This document shows positions 41,840 through 50,426 of a stretch of 64,000 bases of DNA, in pieces. Position 1 is the first letter of the stretch; each line of letters begins with the position of its first letter. A model generated the notes under the pieces. The model ran no database searches. It had not been told where the DNA came from and was given only the letters and a program-made list of their open reading frames with translations. This stretch comes from an uncultured Bacteroidales bacterium (GTDB lineage Bacteria; Bacteroidota; Bacteroidia; Bacteroidales; F082): the NCBI GenBank assembly GCA_900315175.1, contig OMYA01000004.1:62001-126000 (forward strand). The letters are read 5' to 3'. The translations under genes and the position numbers were made by a program.

Positions 41840-42931
41840 ATGAAAAACAACGAATTTCTTTCCCCCGGACAAATTGCCTGGCGTCGCTACAAAAGCAACG
41901 TCGCTGGAATGATATCGTTGGTTTTCATCATCTTATGCGCGCTGATGGCTCTGTTTGCATATTTCATCATCCCAGATAACACTCCAGATGCGAACACCCA
42001 GATTCTGGAGATTTCTACCCAGAAGCCAGGCTTTGAAGTCGACATTCTACTTGTCAACAAGCCAACGAAAGTGGAGAAAGTTGGATTCTTCAAAAAGCTT
42101 TGGAGCGGACAGCCCTCGCCATACCGACAAATCCCTGTTGATTCCGTGAAATTTGGCGAAAAAACAACCATCGCTTACATCTTCAACCCGGAGCACGAAG
42201 GCACCGTACAAGAGGAAGTCGTCGACAACGCTCTTTTGCCTGAAAATCCTGTCGTTCACCTTAAATATTACCTTGGCACCGACCAGTTCGGGCGTGACTT
42301 CTTAAGCCGCCTCGTCCTTGGCACCCGCATCAGTTTCAGTGTCGGTTTCATCGCGGTGTTCCTGTCAGTCATAATAGGCCTGTTCATCGGCGGACTCGGC
42401 GGCTTCTTCCGCGGGCGCGTCGACGACGTCACGATGTGGCTCATCAACGTGGTGTGGTCGCTGCCTACATTGTTGATAGTCATCGCAATAACATTTGCTC
42501 TCGGCAAGGGCGTGGTACAGGTGTTCATCGCCGTCGGACTCACCATGTGGGTAGAGGTGGCGCGCGTCACCAGAGGACAGATTTTGTCAATTCGTGAGAC
42601 GACTTTCGTCGAGGCAGGACGCGCTCTCGGTTTCAAAAACGCAAGAATCATCATCCGTCATATCATCCCGAACATCCTCAACCCTATCATCGTCATCTCG
42701 GCGGCTAATTTCGCCACAGCTATACTTCTTGAGGCAGGTCTGAGTTTCTTGGGTATCGGCGTGCAGCCTCCGATGCCGTCGTGGGGCTCGATGATTAAGG
42801 AAAACTACGCATATATCATATTGAACGACGCATACTTAGCCATTCTCCCCGGCATCGCCATCATGCTGCTCGTCCTCGCCTTCATGCTCATGGGCAACGC
42901 CCTGCGGGAGGCTCTCAACGTCAAAAAATAG
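41840..42931 (+). CDS. Peptide/nickel-type ABC transporter permease (OppC/DppC-like)
   Basis: A 363-residue inner-membrane permease. The N-terminus (SPGQIAWRRYKSNVAGMISL) is the OppC_N region with the first span. After a periplasmic stretch of about 100 residues, the BPD_transp_1 domain carries several spans, the LGTDQFGRD motif near residue 145, and the EAA coupling loop EAGRALGFKNARIIIRHIIPNIL near residue 255. No partner permease, ATPase or binding protein is adjacent. The start at 41840 fits the promoter; an upstream in-frame Met at 41720 would translate the repeat. The stop is flush with the convergent DUF5723 gene. Confidence 0.9.
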   Translation: MKNNEFLSPGQIAWRRYKSNVAGMISLVFIILCALMALFAYFIIPDNTPDANTQILEISTQKPGFEVDILLVNKPTKVEKVGFFKKLWSGQPSPYRQIPVDSVKFGEKTTIAYIFNPEHEGTVQEEVVDNALLPENPVVHLKYYLGTDQFGRDFLSRLVLGTRISFSVGFIAVFLSVIIGLFIGGLGGFFRGRVDDVTMWLINVVWSLPTLLIVIAITFALGKGVVQVFIAVGLTMWVEVARVTRGQILSIRETTFVEAGRALGFKNARIIIRHIIPNILNPIIVISAANFATAILLEAGLSFLGIGVQPPMPSWGSMIKENYAYIILNDAYLAILPGIAIMLLVLAFMLMGNALREALNVKK

Positions 42932-44425
42932 CTACCTGAAATCGGCGTTCCAGCAGGCATCACGACAGCCACCGAAACATTTTCCTTTGTAAAGGTTAAA
43001 CTTCAACGCCACATACAGATCGAGTCCGTACGACAGGCCGCCGCCGAAGAAATTGAAGACATTCTGCGTCCCGACAGACAAAAACGCCAGTCTCAGCTCT
43101 GCTCCTAGGAAGACCTTCTCGTAATTGTAAAACGTGACAGGCGCAGTGAAGTCGAAGTACCTTGTCTCGAAACGCGGCTCAACGACAAGCTGTGCAGGAC
43201 GCATCGACGAATATTTATACAACCGAATCGGCTGAATCCATGTGGCATTGACATAAAAACTTCTGTAGATATTGTAATCGAACTGCACACTCAACGCCGT
43301 CGGAAGCCCCATCAGAAACCTGTCGCCCACATAGGCATCTTCAGGATTCTCATAGAACATGCCACCCAAGGTGTCCATAAGCGACTCCATGGTTTCGACA
43401 TCATCAAACTGTGTAACATCAAATATCTTGTCAGTATCGGTCATAAGCTTGTAAACACGGGCATTGTCGTCATAACGGACCGCTCCGACATCGAGCAACG
43501 ACACTCCGAGTCGCCAGTTATAGTAAATCCTCGGCTCATCACACGGGCGATCATCAATTTTGGAGACCTTATCGTCTTTTTTGTTTGTGTAAGTCACACC
43601 GATATCGAAGCCGAGGCCATAGCCACCAGGCAACTCATTGAGATTCAATAAATTTCCATCGGCAAAAGGGGCATTATAGTCAAGAGGTGCTGACATCGCC
43701 GCCATCAGGTCAAGTTTATGGATAACACTCGTGTCGGCGTTCAAGATGTCCTTATCTATATCATTGATATCCAATGCGACGCCGGCATATCCGACAAGGC
43801 CTTTCAGCGTCACGCCAAAATCAACCTTATCGTAATATCTGTCGTAAACTGTGGCCGAATACGAAAAGCCCACCTCCGACCATGCCATCACACCGAGTCT
43901 GGTGTTCTTCGACTTATAGTTTCTTCCGATATAATCGCCTGCTTCCAATGTCATAATGCTTGCTTCCAGAACCTCCCAAGGAATATGTTTCCCATCGGTA
44001 TAGACGCGGTTGTTGACAAAGAAGCCGATGGCGCTTTTACCGTTAGGGCTAAACATCGCGGAAAGCACGGTGAAGTCAAGCGTTTCGTAGGCGTTCTTAG
44101 GTTTTTCGTTCAACACAACTCCCAAAGGTGTCTGCTTCCCGTTGACATAATAATCCGACAACCCCTCGCCTCTCAAGCACCTGTAATAGTCGCCAGTTTT
44201 CACAAATGCGAAGTCATTATACGCAGCCACGCCAAGATTAAAGCCGAAGTCAGCATAAACAAACGACGTCGTCATTAGTGAAGGGTTGACAGCGAGGCCC
44301 CGCGAGCCAGAGTAATTGCTCGACGTACCCCAAAACTGGGCCGAGACTGTGCTTCCTAAGACGAGAAACGTCATCAAAAACAGAATCCCTCTAACACTTT
44401 TAATAATCAATCGCCTATTTTTCAT
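42932..44425 (-). CDS. DUF5723 family outer-membrane barrel protein
   Basis: A 497-residue protein with a signal peptide ending at VSAQ near residue 32. The mature part begins FWGTSSNYSGSRGLAVNPSLM, typical of DUF5723, and continues as many amphipathic strands ending near YGLDLYVALKFNLYKGKCFGGCRDACW. The Cys-rich end is unusual for a barrel terminus. Role is unknown; members of this family are common in Bacteroidota envelopes. The start at 44425 lies only 11 bases after a -7 box, so the transcript may be nearly leaderless. Confidence 0.8.
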   Translation of the reverse strand: MKNRRLIIKSVRGILFLMTFLVLGSTVSAQFWGTSSNYSGSRGLAVNPSLMTTSFVYADFGFNLGVAAYNDFAFVKTGDYYRCLRGEGLSDYYVNGKQTPLGVVLNEKPKNAYETLDFTVLSAMFSPNGKSAIGFFVNNRVYTDGKHIPWEVLEASIMTLEAGDYIGRNYKSKNTRLGVMAWSEVGFSYSATVYDRYYDKVDFGVTLKGLVGYAGVALDINDIDKDILNADTSVIHKLDLMAAMSAPLDYNAPFADGNLLNLNELPGGYGLGFDIGVTYTNKKDDKVSKIDDRPCDEPRIYYNWRLGVSLLDVGAVRYDDNARVYKLMTDTDKIFDVTQFDDVETMESLMDTLGGMFYENPEDAYVGDRFLMGLPTALSVQFDYNIYRSFYVNATWIQPIRLYKYSSMRPAQLVVEPRFETRYFDFTAPVTFYNYEKVFLGAELRLAFLSVGTQNVFNFFGGGLSYGLDLYVALKFNLYKGKCFGGCRDACWNADFR

Positions 44426-44436
44426 ATAATTCGGCT

Positions 44437-44445
44437 GCAAAAATA
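44437..44445 (-). promoter_or_regulatory. -7 box for the DUF5723 gene
   Basis: TATTTTTGC on the minus strand, 11 bases before the start codon at 44425. Confidence 0.6.
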
Positions 44446-44492
44446 TAAAAAAAAAGTTGATTATTATTCACTTGATTATCAAATTTTTTTTG

Positions 44493-44501
44493 TAATTTTG
44501 C
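44493..44501 (+). promoter_or_regulatory. -7 box for tRNA-Leu and possibly tig-clpP
   Basis: TAATTTTGC, 17 bases before the tRNA. No separate promoter is seen in the 26 bases between the tRNA and tig, so the tRNA and protein genes may share a transcript. Confidence 0.6.
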
Positions 44502-44518
44502 ACCCTCAAAAAAAATCC

Positions 44519-44600
44519 GCGGATGTGGCGTAATTGGTAGCCGCGCCAGACTTAGGATCTGGTTCCGTAAGGAGTATGGGTTCGAGTCCCTTCATCCGCA
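44519..44600 (+). tRNA. tRNA-Leu (anticodon TAG)
   Basis: An 82-nt cloverleaf: acceptor GCGGATG/CATCCGC, anticodon TAG in CTTAGGA, a class II variable arm (TTCCGTAAGGAGTAT region), T loop TTCGAGT and discriminator A. CCA is not encoded. Confidence 0.93.
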
Positions 44601-44626
44601 CGAATAGATTATATAACTTATTGATA

Positions 44627-45820
44627 ATGAAGACAATACAGACAGCAAAGGGCGACCTTCTCGCCGGCATCCAAATCGACATCAACAAAGCTGATTACGC
44701 TGAAGATGTTAAAAAAGAATTGAAAAACTATCAGCACAAAGCCACTCTTCCAGGCTTCCGTCAAGGTAAGGTTCCGTTCGGAATGATCGAGAAAATGTAC
44801 GGCTCAGCAGTCACTTTCGACAAGCTGAACAAGAAGGTTTCAGAAGCTCTTAACAACCATATCCTCGAGAACAAACTCGACGTGATGGGTTACCCGCTGT
44901 CAGATCCAGACAAGCAGCAGCCTACCGACCCAGAGACTCAGGAGACAATGAGTTTCTTCTTTGAAGTCGGTCTGAAACCTGAGATTAAAGTCGAACTCGG
45001 CAAAATCGCTGTCAACGACTACAATATCAAGGCTTCTGACAAAGAAATCGACGAGACCATCAAACGTATCCAGGAAGGCAACAAGAAAGACGACAAACTT
45101 CCTGAACTCAACGAAGAACTCTTCAAGATAATCTTCCCTGGCAAGGACATCAAGGACGTCGAGACATTCCGTAAGGAAATCGCAACAGAAATGGAACGCC
45201 AGTATGTGGTTGAAGCTGAACGTATGTTCCTCAACAACGCCATTGACAAACTCGTGAGCGAGGTGACTTTCGACATGCCTGACGCATTCCTGAAACGTTG
45301 GATTGTCGCCAACAGCGAAGGAAAGATTTCTGAAGAAGACGTCGAAAAGAACTACGACAACGTCTATTCAAAGACCTTCAGATGGCAGCTCATCGAAGAG
45401 ACTATCGCCAAGGCTAACCCGGAACTCGTCCTCAAAGAAGAAGAACTCCGCGAATTTGTCACAAAAATGTACTTTGGCAACCTCGACCTCGCCGGCATGG
45501 ACGACGATATGAAAAAACGTCTCGACGGCATTGTCGACTCAGTGTTGAAAGATGAAAACCAGCGCGAGAACATCAAGAATCAGGTCGCTGACAATAAAGT
45601 CACAGCATTCTTGAAGAAAGCCATGAAGGTGAAAGTCATCGACACAGACTACGAAGGCTTCGTGAAGGCAGTGCTTCCTCAGGAAGACAAGAAACCTGCT
45701 GCAAAGAAGACTACTAAGAAAGCAGCCGAAAAGAAGGAGGAAAAACCTGCTGAAGAGAAGGAAGAGAAAGCTCCGGCAAAGAAGACAGCTGCAAAGAAAA
45801 CCACCAAGAAAGCTGAGTAA
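44627..45820 (+). CDS. tig: Trigger factor without a PPIase domain
   Basis: A 397-residue ribosome-bound chaperone. The N-terminal ribosome-binding domain is intact, with the signature GFRQGKVP near residue 45. At about residue 155 the sequence passes directly from IDETIKRIQEG to LPELNEELFKIIFPGKDI, the start of the C-terminal arm domain, so the roughly 90-residue FKBP-type prolyl isomerase domain is missing. The last 43 residues are a Lys/Ala/Glu tail with AAKKTTKKA repeats. The start at 44627 replaces an in-frame Met inside the tRNA gene. It overlaps clpP by one base (TAATG). Confidence 0.88.
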   Translation: MKTIQTAKGDLLAGIQIDINKADYAEDVKKELKNYQHKATLPGFRQGKVPFGMIEKMYGSAVTFDKLNKKVSEALNNHILENKLDVMGYPLSDPDKQQPTDPETQETMSFFFEVGLKPEIKVELGKIAVNDYNIKASDKEIDETIKRIQEGNKKDDKLPELNEELFKIIFPGKDIKDVETFRKEIATEMERQYVVEAERMFLNNAIDKLVSEVTFDMPDAFLKRWIVANSEGKISEEDVEKNYDNVYSKTFRWQLIEETIAKANPELVLKEEELREFVTKMYFGNLDLAGMDDDMKKRLDGIVDSVLKDENQRENIKNQVADNKVTAFLKKAMKVKVIDTDYEGFVKAVLPQEDKKPAAKKTTKKAAEKKEEKPAEEKEEKAPAKKTAAKKTTKKAE

Positions 45821-46494
45821 TGAATACAAATAACGAATTCTACAAGTACGCAACCAAGCATCGCGGCATCAATGGTTTGGGCCTTGAGAAATACGCCAAC
45901 ACCATCGTCGACTACATCTCCCCGACCATCATCGAGGAACGTCAGCTCAACGTGGCACAGATGGACGTGTTCTCACGCCTCATGATGGACCGCATCATCT
46001 TCTTGGGCGACCAGATCGACGACTATGTCGCTAACATCATCCAGGCACAGCTGCTCTTCCTCGAGTCAGCCGACCCGAAACGCGACATCCAGATCTATCT
46101 TAACTCCCCTGGCGGCTCAGTGTACGCAGGCCTCGGCATCTACGACACCATGCAGTTCATCCAGCCCGACGTGGCTACAATATGCACTGGCATGGCCGCA
46201 TCAATGGCAGCAGTGTTGCTCTGCGCCGGCGCCGACGGAAAACGCTCAGCACTCAAGCACTCACGCATCATGATCCACCAACCAATGGGCGGCATGCAAG
46301 GACAGGCTTCCGACATCGAAATCACCGCACGCGAGATCCAGAAGATAAAGAAAGAACTCTACGAAATCATCGCGCAGCACACCAAACAGCCTTACGACAA
46401 GGTGTGGGCCGACTCCGACCGCGACTACTGGATGACAGCAGAAGAAGCCAAAGCCTACGGCATGGTCGACGAGGTTTTGATAAAGAACAAATGA
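45820..46494 (+). CDS. clpP: ATP-dependent Clp protease proteolytic subunit
   Basis: A 224-residue serine peptidase that forms the ClpP barrel. The nucleophile Ser is in GMAASMAAVLL, the His in IMIHQPMGG, and the Asp in the ADSDRDYWM region; the handle includes YLNSPGGSVYAGLGIYD. The N-terminal extension of about 25 residues may be processed. Its ATG shares one base with the tig stop, and clpX follows after 169 bases with repeats. Confidence 0.96.
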   Translation: MNTNNEFYKYATKHRGINGLGLEKYANTIVDYISPTIIEERQLNVAQMDVFSRLMMDRIIFLGDQIDDYVANIIQAQLLFLESADPKRDIQIYLNSPGGSVYAGLGIYDTMQFIQPDVATICTGMAASMAAVLLCAGADGKRSALKHSRIMIHQPMGGMQGQASDIEITAREIQKIKKELYEIIAQHTKQPYDKVWADSDRDYWMTAEEAKAYGMVDEVLIKNK

Positions 46495-46506
46495 CATGTC
46501 AAATAA

Positions 46507-46650
46507 CAGGATGTCATTATTTTCAACAGGATTTACAGGATTAACAAGATATTTGACATCCTATAAATCCTGTTTTAATTAAAATCCTGTTAATCTTGTC
46601 AATCCTGTCTATATAAAAACATTAATCTTGTAAATCTTGTTAATCCTGTC
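46507..46650. repeat. Interleaved inverted repeats between clpP and clpX
   Basis: AGGATGTCA (46508-46516) can pair with TGACATCCT (46554-46562), and AACAGGATTTA (46525-46535) with TAAATCCTGTT (46564-46574); the two pairings interleave. ACAGGATTAACAAGAT (46535-46550) can also pair with ATCTTGTTAATCCTGT (46634-46649). The phrase AATCCTGTCTATATAAAA occurs twice. The ACAGGATTAACAAGA piece recurs after hutU at 63658. Confidence 0.75.
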
Positions 46651-46663
46651 TATATAAAACATC

Positions 46664-47887
46664 ATGTCTAAAAAACAAGAAAATTTCTGTTCATTCTGCG
46701 GACGTCCCGAGTCTCAGGTCAACCTGTTGATTTCTGGCGTCAGCGGTTTCATCTGCGACGAATGCGTCGGTCGCGCCCACCAGATGCTTAACGAGGAAAT
46801 GGCTCACCGCAGCCGTGCCATGGTCCCCGACTTCAAGCTTCTGAAACCATGGGAAATCAAAAACTTCCTTGACCAGTACGTCATCGGACAAGATGCCGCT
46901 AAACGCGTTTTGTCAGTCGCCGTTTACAACCACTACAAACGTCTCAACCAGAAAGACACCGCCGACGAGGTCGAAATCGAGAAGTCGAACATCGTCCTCG
47001 TAGGTGAGACAGGAACAGGTAAGACCTTGTTAGCCAAGACGATAGCACGCATGCTTCATGTGCCGTTCGCCATCGCCGACGCCACTGTTTTAACCGAAGC
47101 AGGCTACGTGGGCGAAGACGTCGAGAACATCCTTGTGAAGCTTCTCCAAGCCGCTGACTACGATGTTGCTGCAGCCGAAAAAGGCATCGTCTTCATCGAC
47201 GAAATCGACAAGATAGCACGCAAAGGCGACAATCCAAGCATCACCCGTGACGTGTCCGGTGAAGGCGTGCAGCAAGCCATGCTGAAACTCCTCGAAGGCA
47301 CCGTCGTCAACGTGCCACCACAAGGCGGACGCAAACACCCTGAACAGAAGATGATACAGGTCAACACCAAAGACATCCTCTTCATCGCAGGTGGCGCCTT
47401 CGACGGCATCGACAAAATCATCGCCAACCGCGTGGGAACCAACGCCATAGGCTACGGCTCCGACCTCAAAAAACAAATCGACCGCGACAATATGCTTCAG
47501 TATATCGCACCGTCAGATCTGAAGAAGTTCGGTCTTATACCGGAAATCATCGGACGTTTCCCGATTTTGACATACCTAAACCCTCTCGACAGAGAAACAC
47601 TCAAACGAATACTCACCGAGCCAAAGAACGCCATCACCAAACAGTTCACAAAACTGTTCGGCATGGACAGCATTTCTTTGGTCATCAAAGAAGAAGTCCT
47701 TGACTTCATCGTCGACAAAAGCATTGAATTCAAACTCGGCGCCCGCGGATTGCGCTCAATCTTGGAAGCAATCCTGAATGACGCAATGTTCGACATGCCA
47801 TCATCCGACGAAAAAGAACTTGTAGTCGACATCAACTACGCAAAAGAAAAGTTTGAGAAATCAAAAATTAACGAACTAAACATTTAA
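46664..47887 (+). CDS. clpX: ATP-dependent Clp protease ATPase ClpX
   Basis: A 407-residue AAA+ unfoldase. An N-terminal zinc-binding domain has FCSFCGRP and FICDECV. Walker A is [13 protein letters not shown] near residue 109, Walker B is [13 protein letters not shown] near residue 175, and sensor 2 lies in [11 protein letters not shown]. The pore loop GYVGEDV is present, and the ClpP-docking IGF-type loop is in the region near residue 265 (NAIGYGSD), where the usual IGF reads IGY. It partners with clpP just upstream. Confidence 0.96.
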   Translation: MSKKQENFCSFCGRPESQVNLLISGVSGFICDECVGRAHQMLNEEMAHRSRAMVPDFKLLKPWEIKNFLDQYVIGQDAAKRVLSVAVYNHYKRLNQKDTADEVEIEKSNIVLVGETGTGKTLLAKTIARMLHVPFAIADATVLTEAGYVGEDVENILVKLLQAADYDVAAAEKGIVFIDEIDKIARKGDNPSITRDVSGEGVQQAMLKLLEGTVVNVPPQGGRKHPEQKMIQVNTKDILFIAGGAFDGIDKIIANRVGTNAIGYGSDLKKQIDRDNMLQYIAPSDLKKFGLIPEIIGRFPILTYLNPLDRETLKRILTEPKNAITKQFTKLFGMDSISLVIKEEVLDFIVDKSIEFKLGARGLRSILEAILNDAMFDMPSSDEKELVVDINYAKEKFEKSKINELNI

Positions 47888-47888
47888 T

Positions 47889-48032
47889 GTGTGCCCTTCG
47901 GGCAATGTGTGCTCACTGTGGTCGCTATGTGCAGCCTTCGGCTGAATGTGTCGGCCTTTGGCCGATGGGCGAAGCCCATACATTCCGCATAGCGGCAAAT
48001 TCTGCATCGCAGCACATTCCGCGCAGCGGCAC
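47889..48032. repeat. Mini-hairpin array, copy B
   Basis: Seven short hairpins in about 140 bp: GCCC-TTC-GGGC (47893), CAGCC-TTC-GGCTG (47932), CGGCC-TTT-GGCCG (47952), ATGGGC-GAA-GCCCAT (47965), CCGC-ATA-GCGG (47985), CTGC-ATC-GCAG (48002), CCGC-GCA-GCGG (48019). They are separated by ATGTG on the left half and CACATT/ACATT on the right. The array fills the convergent spacer between clpX and the sugar transferase gene. Confidence 0.8.
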
Positions 48033-48034
48033 AT

Positions 48035-49462
48035 TTATTTGCCTCTTCCTTGAATCACAATAAGCACTGTGTATATCAAAATCTTGGTATCAACAGCGAG
48101 GTTCATGTTTTCGATGTACAGGATATCATATTTCAAGCGTTCCACCATCTCATCGACGGTAGAGGCATAACCGAACTTCACCTCGCCCCAGCTGGTGATT
48201 CCCGGCTTGATGCGAAGAAGCATCCTATAATGGGGCGCCTTCTGAACAATCTGATCGATATAGTATTGACGCTCAGGACGATAACCCACAATCGACATCT
48301 TTCCGCCTAGGACTGTAAAGAACTGAGGAATCTCATCGAGACGCACTTTGCGCATGAACTTGCCCCACTTCGTGATACGCGGGTCGTCGTCTTTCGACAG
48401 CTGCGGTCCCATATCCTCAGCGTTGACGTACATACTCCTGAATTTCAACATGTTAAACGGCACGCCATGCTGTCCGATACGTTCCTGTTTGTAGAAAATC
48501 GGACCTGGTGACGACAATTTCACCATTATCGCTGTAAAAATGTAAATCGGTGATAATAAAACGATTACAAGTACCGAAGCCATGATATCAAACAATCGTT
48601 TTGCCACTTGCTGCCACACTGGCATAGGCTCCGGCGTCACCTGGATGAGCGATGCGTGCCAGATACCTTCCTGCTTGACAGCGCCAAATACCAGCTCCTG
48701 CATCAACGGTATGATTTTCACAGTGACATCAGAACTCTCCAACGAGACCAAAATCCTGTCGATTGTCTCAGTCTCCGAACGCTCAATAGCTATTATAACC
48801 TCTTCAATATCATAGTTTTTGATAACATCCGACAAATCTTTGTACGTGCCCAGATGCGGAATGTATTTCTCGACTTTATACACGTCCTTGTCGAAGACAT
48901 TCACAAAACCGACAATGATATTTCCCGAAGCGAATTTCTGTCCCGAAATCTCTTCGTATATCGCGCAAGCGTTGCCATTACTGCCGATTATCAAAGTATT
49001 GAAACCAAGCTGGCCGTTATGAATCTTCCTCGCAGTAATGGAAGTGATGACAAGTCTTCCAATATACGTAAGTGTAAACTGCAGCAGATAAAGCACCAAA
49101 AACAAGGTGTAATAAATCTTGTAGTTTTCGATTTTATCGTCGAGAATCAAGGCGAAGAACAGCACGATGGCACCTATCAGCGTCACCAGCATGGTCTGAC
49201 CGAGCTCGCGAACACGCGATCTAAGATACACTTTCTGATATGAACCGGCCAGCAGATACAAGAAAATCCACGCGAGAGGGACAATTGCTATACCTATCCA
49301 GAAATTCTTGTCATCAGCAACAATGCTGAAATCGTCAAACACATCAACAGTCTCGGTCTTCTTTCTATAACAGAAGAAGATAAACCAAGTCACAACAGAC
49401 GCGATCCAGTCCCATAAGACGTATTTGAAAGTCTGTCTCCGTTTGTTAATTTTCTTACTCAA
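48035..49462 (-). CDS. Polyprenyl-phosphate sugar phosphotransferase (WcaJ-like)
   Basis: A 475-residue membrane enzyme that starts capsule or O-antigen units by moving a hexose-1-phosphate onto undecaprenyl phosphate. It has four N-terminal spans, a central CoA-binding-like domain, a fifth membrane segment in KRLFDIMASVLVIVLLSPIYI, and the catalytic region with KQERIGQHGVPFNMLKFRSM, KVRLDEIPQFF and GYRPERQYYID. The start codon appears to be TTG, overlapping the end of the lipoprotein gene by eight bases; no ATG is available near it. Confidence 0.9.
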   Translation of the reverse strand: MSKKINKRRQTFKYVLWDWIASVVTWFIFFCYRKKTETVDVFDDFSIVADDKNFWIGIAIVPLAWIFLYLLAGSYQKVYLRSRVRELGQTMLVTLIGAIVLFFALILDDKIENYKIYYTLFLVLYLLQFTLTYIGRLVITSITARKIHNGQLGFNTLIIGSNGNACAIYEEISGQKFASGNIIVGFVNVFDKDVYKVEKYIPHLGTYKDLSDVIKNYDIEEVIIAIERSETETIDRILVSLESSDVTVKIIPLMQELVFGAVKQEGIWHASLIQVTPEPMPVWQQVAKRLFDIMASVLVIVLLSPIYIFTAIMVKLSSPGPIFYKQERIGQHGVPFNMLKFRSMYVNAEDMGPQLSKDDDPRITKWGKFMRKVRLDEIPQFFTVLGGKMSIVGYRPERQYYIDQIVQKAPHYRMLLRIKPGITSWGEVKFGYASTVDEMVERLKYDILYIENMNLAVDTKILIYTVLIVIQGRGK

Positions 49463-50381
49463 CGTAAATCAGTTTAATATTGTCAAAATAAAAATCCGCC
49501 GTCTCACCAGCAGAGACATGTCCTCTGAAATAAACCTTAAAATACAAGGCATTGTAATTATCAGTGACTGTAGGGCTGAAGTTGATATATGCCTTTTTCC
49601 AGGTATCCGTAGCCTTGAGATAATATAACTCCTTGTCCTGCAATCCATACTGCGATGACATAATATACATGCCGATAAGCATTTCCCTGTCGCATTTATA
49701 GTCAACTTCCATCATGACGTAGTTTCCCACAGCAGGCAAGTTAGTCAGCTCACCTGATGCGATGCAGAAACGGGTGAGGCTGTCGCCAACATGGATATGT
49801 CCTGAGCGATAATGGTTTATGGTGTCGAGAGGGTCCATCCATGCATTAGGGTTTGTGCGATGGCTTATCTGCTCAAGCGGCGCATACGTCGTATCTATGC
49901 GATAAAACTTGATATTGTTAATCTCCTCGAAGTCCTCCATCAACTTGAAATGCACGTTGGTGCTGTCGACACTGTAATATTTTGTTGACGGCGACACCGA
50001 ACCCATCTCACCTTCCACAAAAGTATGTTTGATTTTATACGGCTGATAAAACGGATATTGAATCCTTGTCGATGATATGCCGTTCATCTTGACGCCGGGA
50101 TAAATCTGCAACGTCTTCTCGCCTTTTTCCAGAAGCGGAATCATAGTATACAACCCGTCGTCATGATTTTTAAACTCAAAACAGCCATGAAGATTACCGT
50201 TCACATACACCCACGCGTCGGTGATGGCTTGTGTTGCGGCGCCTTCAATCTCATAATTTGTAGTCAAAGTCCACGGTTCAATGCGCAGATAGGCAGGAAT
50301 TTCCTGACTTCCTTTGAATTTTTTACACGAAAAAAGTAATACTACTATTGCAAACAAAAATATGTAGCGAAGACACTTCAT
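49455..50381 (-). CDS. Conserved Bacteroidota lipoprotein of unknown function
   Basis: A 308-residue lipoprotein; the signal ends VLLFSC, with lipidation at Cys19. The mature part is beta-rich: IPAYLRIEPWTLTTNYE, then AWVYVNGNLHGCFE, and a jelly-roll-like C-terminus (YFRGHVSAGETADFYFDNIKLIYVE). It reads into the sugar transferase by an eight-base overlap, so it may help envelope polysaccharide assembly, but that is only context. I do not recognise a named family. Confidence 0.7.
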   Translation of the reverse strand: MKCLRYIFLFAIVVLLFSCKKFKGSQEIPAYLRIEPWTLTTNYEIEGAATQAITDAWVYVNGNLHGCFEFKNHDDGLYTMIPLLEKGEKTLQIYPGVKMNGISSTRIQYPFYQPYKIKHTFVEGEMGSVSPSTKYYSVDSTNVHFKLMEDFEEINNIKFYRIDTTYAPLEQISHRTNPNAWMDPLDTINHYRSGHIHVGDSLTRFCIASGELTNLPAVGNYVMMEVDYKCDREMLIGMYIMSSQYGLQDKELYYLKATDTWKKAYINFSPTVTDNYNALYFKVYFRGHVSAGETADFYFDNIKLIYVE

Positions 50382-50426
50382 AGGCAGCTTTTTTTGTTTT
50401 AACGAAGTTAAATTACAATTATTGTC

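Noticed and set aside
44534..44626. Longer trigger factor start at 44534
   Set aside because: It lies inside the tRNA-Leu gene; the ATG at 44627 starts at the conserved N-terminus.
49425..49628. Plus-strand 67-codon frame
   Set aside because: Antisense to the junction of the sugar transferase and lipoprotein genes; no promoter or family features.
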